Assembly: GCF_023638055.1 (NCBI RefSeq)
Contig: NZ_JAKRVY010000006.1
Coordinates: 147,805-211,804 of the forward strand
DNA from: Natranaeroarchaeum aerophilus
Lineage (GTDB): Archaea > Halobacteriota > Halobacteria > Halobacteriales > Natronoarchaeaceae
Reading direction: 5' to 3'
DNA length: 64,000 bases
This document shows positions 62,514 to 64,000 of this stretch, in pieces. Numbering within the stretch: position 1 is the first letter of the stretch; the number at the start of each line of letters is the position of its first letter. Below the pieces are notes generated by a model, which did not search any database, was not told the origin of the DNA, and saw nothing but the letters and a program-made list of their open reading frames with translations. The translations under genes and the position numbers were made by a program.

Positions 62514-63289
62514 CTGACAGGTGCTTGCTACCATTCGGAAAGACGGCTGTTTCTGTAGAAGTATATGAATCTCAGATCGACGTCGACAGAGCAATTAGCT
62601 GTGCCAGAGAGGGTGGTGTAGCCGATCCAGAAAAGAGAATCAACGAGTTTGTCCACAGTGTTCCGGATCTACTGGAGTGGCTAGAAGTTCACGGACGCGA
62701 ATACCCCTGGAGAAAGAGTACGGATCCGTGGGAAGTGTATATTGCCGAGATCCTGTTACAGCGGACACGGGGAGACGCCGTTGAAAATGTATACGATAGC
62801 GTTATTGACCAGTTTCCCGGCCCCGGAGCGTTAGCCGATGCCTCAAAAGAAGAAATACGGGAATCCGTTCACTCACTTGGATTCGCTAACCAGCGGACAC
62901 GGAGCCTCCGTGAAGTGGGAGAAATATTCACTGATGAGTTCGATGGGGAGCTTCCGGACAATATCGACGAGTTGCAGCTCCCCTGGCGCGTTGGGACCTA
63001 CTCGGCTCGGGGAACACAACTGTTTGCCCGCGGGGAACCGCTAGCTCTTGTGGATGCGAACTTCGCCCGGGTGATCGGTCGGGTACTCGGGTACGACATG
63101 CCTCAGCAGCCACACAAGAGCGATGAGGTGTATTCCCTTCTGGAAGCTTTGACTCCCGGGAATCCCGAGATGGCGAGAAGTTTCAATCTGGCTATTCTCG
63201 ACCTTGGGGCACTTGTCTGTACCTCAAAGACACCCCACTGTAAATCATGTCCGATTAGCCAATCCTGCAATTACTACGCGTCCAACTGA
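62510..63289 (+). CDS. HhH-GPD DNA glycosylase, Mig-like (T:G mismatch)
   Basis: This 259-residue glycosylase has a 4Fe-4S loop of exact spacing C-x6-C-x2-C-x5-C (Cys237, 244, 247, 253), catalytic Asp182 in VDANFARVIGRV and an HhH region with Tyr164 (VGTYSARG). The stretch VYIAEILLQRTRGDAVENVY and the VDANF box fit the mismatch glycosylase Mig.MthI of Methanothermobacter, which removes T from T:G, better than MutY (SEIMLQQT, LDGNV). Next to a C5 methylase this fits repair of deaminated 5-methylcytosine. The HhH reads LPWRVGTY, one residue longer than the usual LPGVGRY. GTG start; coupled to the wHTH gene. Confidence 0.75.
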   Translation: MTDRCLLPFGKTAVSVEVYESQIDVDRAISCAREGGVADPEKRINEFVHSVPDLLEWLEVHGREYPWRKSTDPWEVYIAEILLQRTRGDAVENVYDSVIDQFPGPGALADASKEEIRESVHSLGFANQRTRSLREVGEIFTDEFDGELPDNIDELQLPWRVGTYSARGTQLFARGEPLALVDANFARVIGRVLGYDMPQQPHKSDEVYSLLEALTPGNPEMARSFNLAILDLGALVCTSKTPHCKSCPISQSCNYYASN

Positions 63290-63317
63290 GCAGATCCAAT
63301 TTGTGGTTCTGCTCAAC

Positions 63318-63956
63318 TCAGCTAGCTTTGAAATATTCTGACTGATATGCCGTATCACTCAGGCCCCTTTCTACAGCCCGCTCAGCTTCCTTCCTCTTTA
63401 CAATTTTTTTACGGAGTATTTCTTCCGGCTTCTTGTCTTCATCTTTCGACGTGTCTGGATCGTCATCATCGTCATTATTATTGCATGGATGGATTGTGTT
63501 ATAAAGTCCTTGTGGAGTCTGTTTCCACGGGGCAATTAGACAGTAGGATTTGTTGATCTTTTCAGTGGTCCAACCCCAGATTTTCATACCATAATACCAG
63601 ATCCCCCCGAGCTGAGGGGTTGATTGGTTGAGCCGATGGCGTCGTACATTTAATTCATCCAACCGTTCACGAAGCTCTTTGTTATTCTTTCGGGGGTTGG
63701 AAATGTCCATCTCTATAAAATCAGAAATCTCATCATACAATTCCTGATGTTCTTGACCAGCATTGTAATATTTTCGTGAGCGCAACTTCGGTCCATAAAA
63801 CGAGCTAATCAGTGAACTAAATAGGATTATAATTGCCAAATCCGCGGGTGTAAGTGCAGAAAGCTGAGAAATCCAAGGAAAATCCGGGGATCCATCTCTT
63901 GTGAGCATATATATCAAAATTGCTCCAACAACTGCAGTAAATATAGAGCGTGTCAT
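63318..63956 (-). CDS. Membrane protein with two N-terminal spans
   Basis: The 212-residue protein begins with two hydrophobic segments (SIFTAVVGAILIYMLTRDG and LAIIILFSSLISSFYGP). A cytoplasmic helical part and a charged, aspartate-rich region follow (about 165-185, with NNNDDDDDPD). The two-span-plus-helix plan recalls SLATT-type defence membrane effectors, but no diagnostic motif is present, so I leave it unassigned. It converges with the glycosylase gene 29 bases away and starts 44 bases before the window end. Confidence 0.55.
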   Translation of the reverse strand: MTRSIFTAVVGAILIYMLTRDGSPDFPWISQLSALTPADLAIIILFSSLISSFYGPKLRSRKYYNAGQEHQELYDEISDFIEMDISNPRKNNKELRERLDELNVRRHRLNQSTPQLGGIWYYGMKIWGWTTEKINKSYCLIAPWKQTPQGLYNTIHPCNNNDDDDDPDTSKDEDKKPEEILRKKIVKRKEAERAVERGLSDTAYQSEYFKAS

Positions 63957-64000
63957 AGAAACGTTCTCAATGAAGGAAGCAGGGTGTTGGAACTGTGTCT

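Larger units (their letters stand above)
42340..64000. mobile_element. tRNA-Ala-associated genomic island (left part)
   Basis: The island starts at the tRNA-Ala 3' end and continues to the window edge. By eye, genes from about 42650 have clearly lower GC, more AT-rich codons and less acidic proteins than the backbone. They encode defence functions: a DISARM-type core, restriction-modification parts, a PIN nuclease and an ATPase with two coiled-coil proteins. A partial tRNA duplication lies at the left edge. No integrase, origin or right attachment site is visible; they may lie beyond 64000. Alternatively the region is a defence hot spot built by several insertions. Confidence 0.7.

Noticed and set aside
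62510..63289. Considered as an ordinary MutY adenine glycosylase
   Set aside because: The VDANF and AEILLQRT signatures fit Mig better and the C-terminal MutT-like domain of MutY is missing.

Overview
The window is a piece of a haloarchaeal chromosome (class Halobacteria). The evidence is high GC with strongly acidic proteins, archaeal information-processing genes (transcription factor E, S15, S3ae, KEOPS Pcc1, an archaeal multi-zinc-ribbon topoisomerase I, GatB), haloarchaeal families (HalOD1, DUF2110, DUF5803, halocyanin), archaeal coenzyme A and lipid enzymes (pantoate kinase, archaetidylserine synthase) and start sites with almost no 5' leader. The species cannot be named from the sequence alone.

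Layout. Positions 1-42339 are ordinary chromosomal backbone. In order: a WHy/LEA14-like C-terminus, an AbrB-PhoU regulator, an ATP-NAD kinase homologue, a YihY/BrkB membrane protein, a CinA-like protein, an AidB-like acyl-CoA dehydrogenase, the tfe-DUF2110-DUF5803 operon, topA, a HalOD1 protein, gatB with a PIN/RHH toxin-antitoxin pair, smc-scpA, a phosphoribosyltransferase, a PhzF protein, ppsA preceded by a TrmB-like operator, and pantoate kinase. These are followed by a seven-gene type IV pilus (PilB3/PilC3-type) operon, a HEAT-repeat protein, pssA, a halocyanin, the S15-RecJ-like-Pcc1-S3ae operon, and a LemA-GIDE-membrane protein trio. The backbone ends at a tRNA-Ala(GGC) gene.

Positions 42340-64000 are a lower-GC accessory island whose left edge is that tRNA. 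A 14-bp copy of the tRNA 3' end is repeated 83 bp downstream, next to a frameshifted wHTH regulator, as expected of integration at a tRNA. The right end and the integrase are not in the window. The island is dominated by probable anti-phage functions. There is a DISARM-type core: DrmA-like helicase, DrmB-like DUF1998 protein and DrmC-like phospholipase-D protein, tightly coupled. A divergent arm encodes a SocA/Panacea-like protein, a PIN-like nuclease and a 1209-residue HEAT protein with a possible DrmE-like C-terminus. A translationally coupled operon of unknown function encodes a P-loop ATPase and two long helical proteins. There is also a C5-cytosine methyltransferase, an EcoRII-like PD-(D/E)XK nuclease at the opposite end, a wHTH regulator, and an Fe-S HhH-GPD glycosylase that resembles the T:G mismatch glycosylase Mig more than MutY.

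Working model (inference). The methyltransferase marks host DNA, and the EcoRII-like nuclease and the DISARM machinery attack unmarked DNA. The Mig-like glycosylase repairs T:G mismatches made when 5-methylcytosine deaminates. The ATPase/coiled-coil operon and the PIN/SocA-like pair are the parts not explained by described DISARM gene sets and are the best candidates for new biology. No CRISPR array or insertion sequence was seen.
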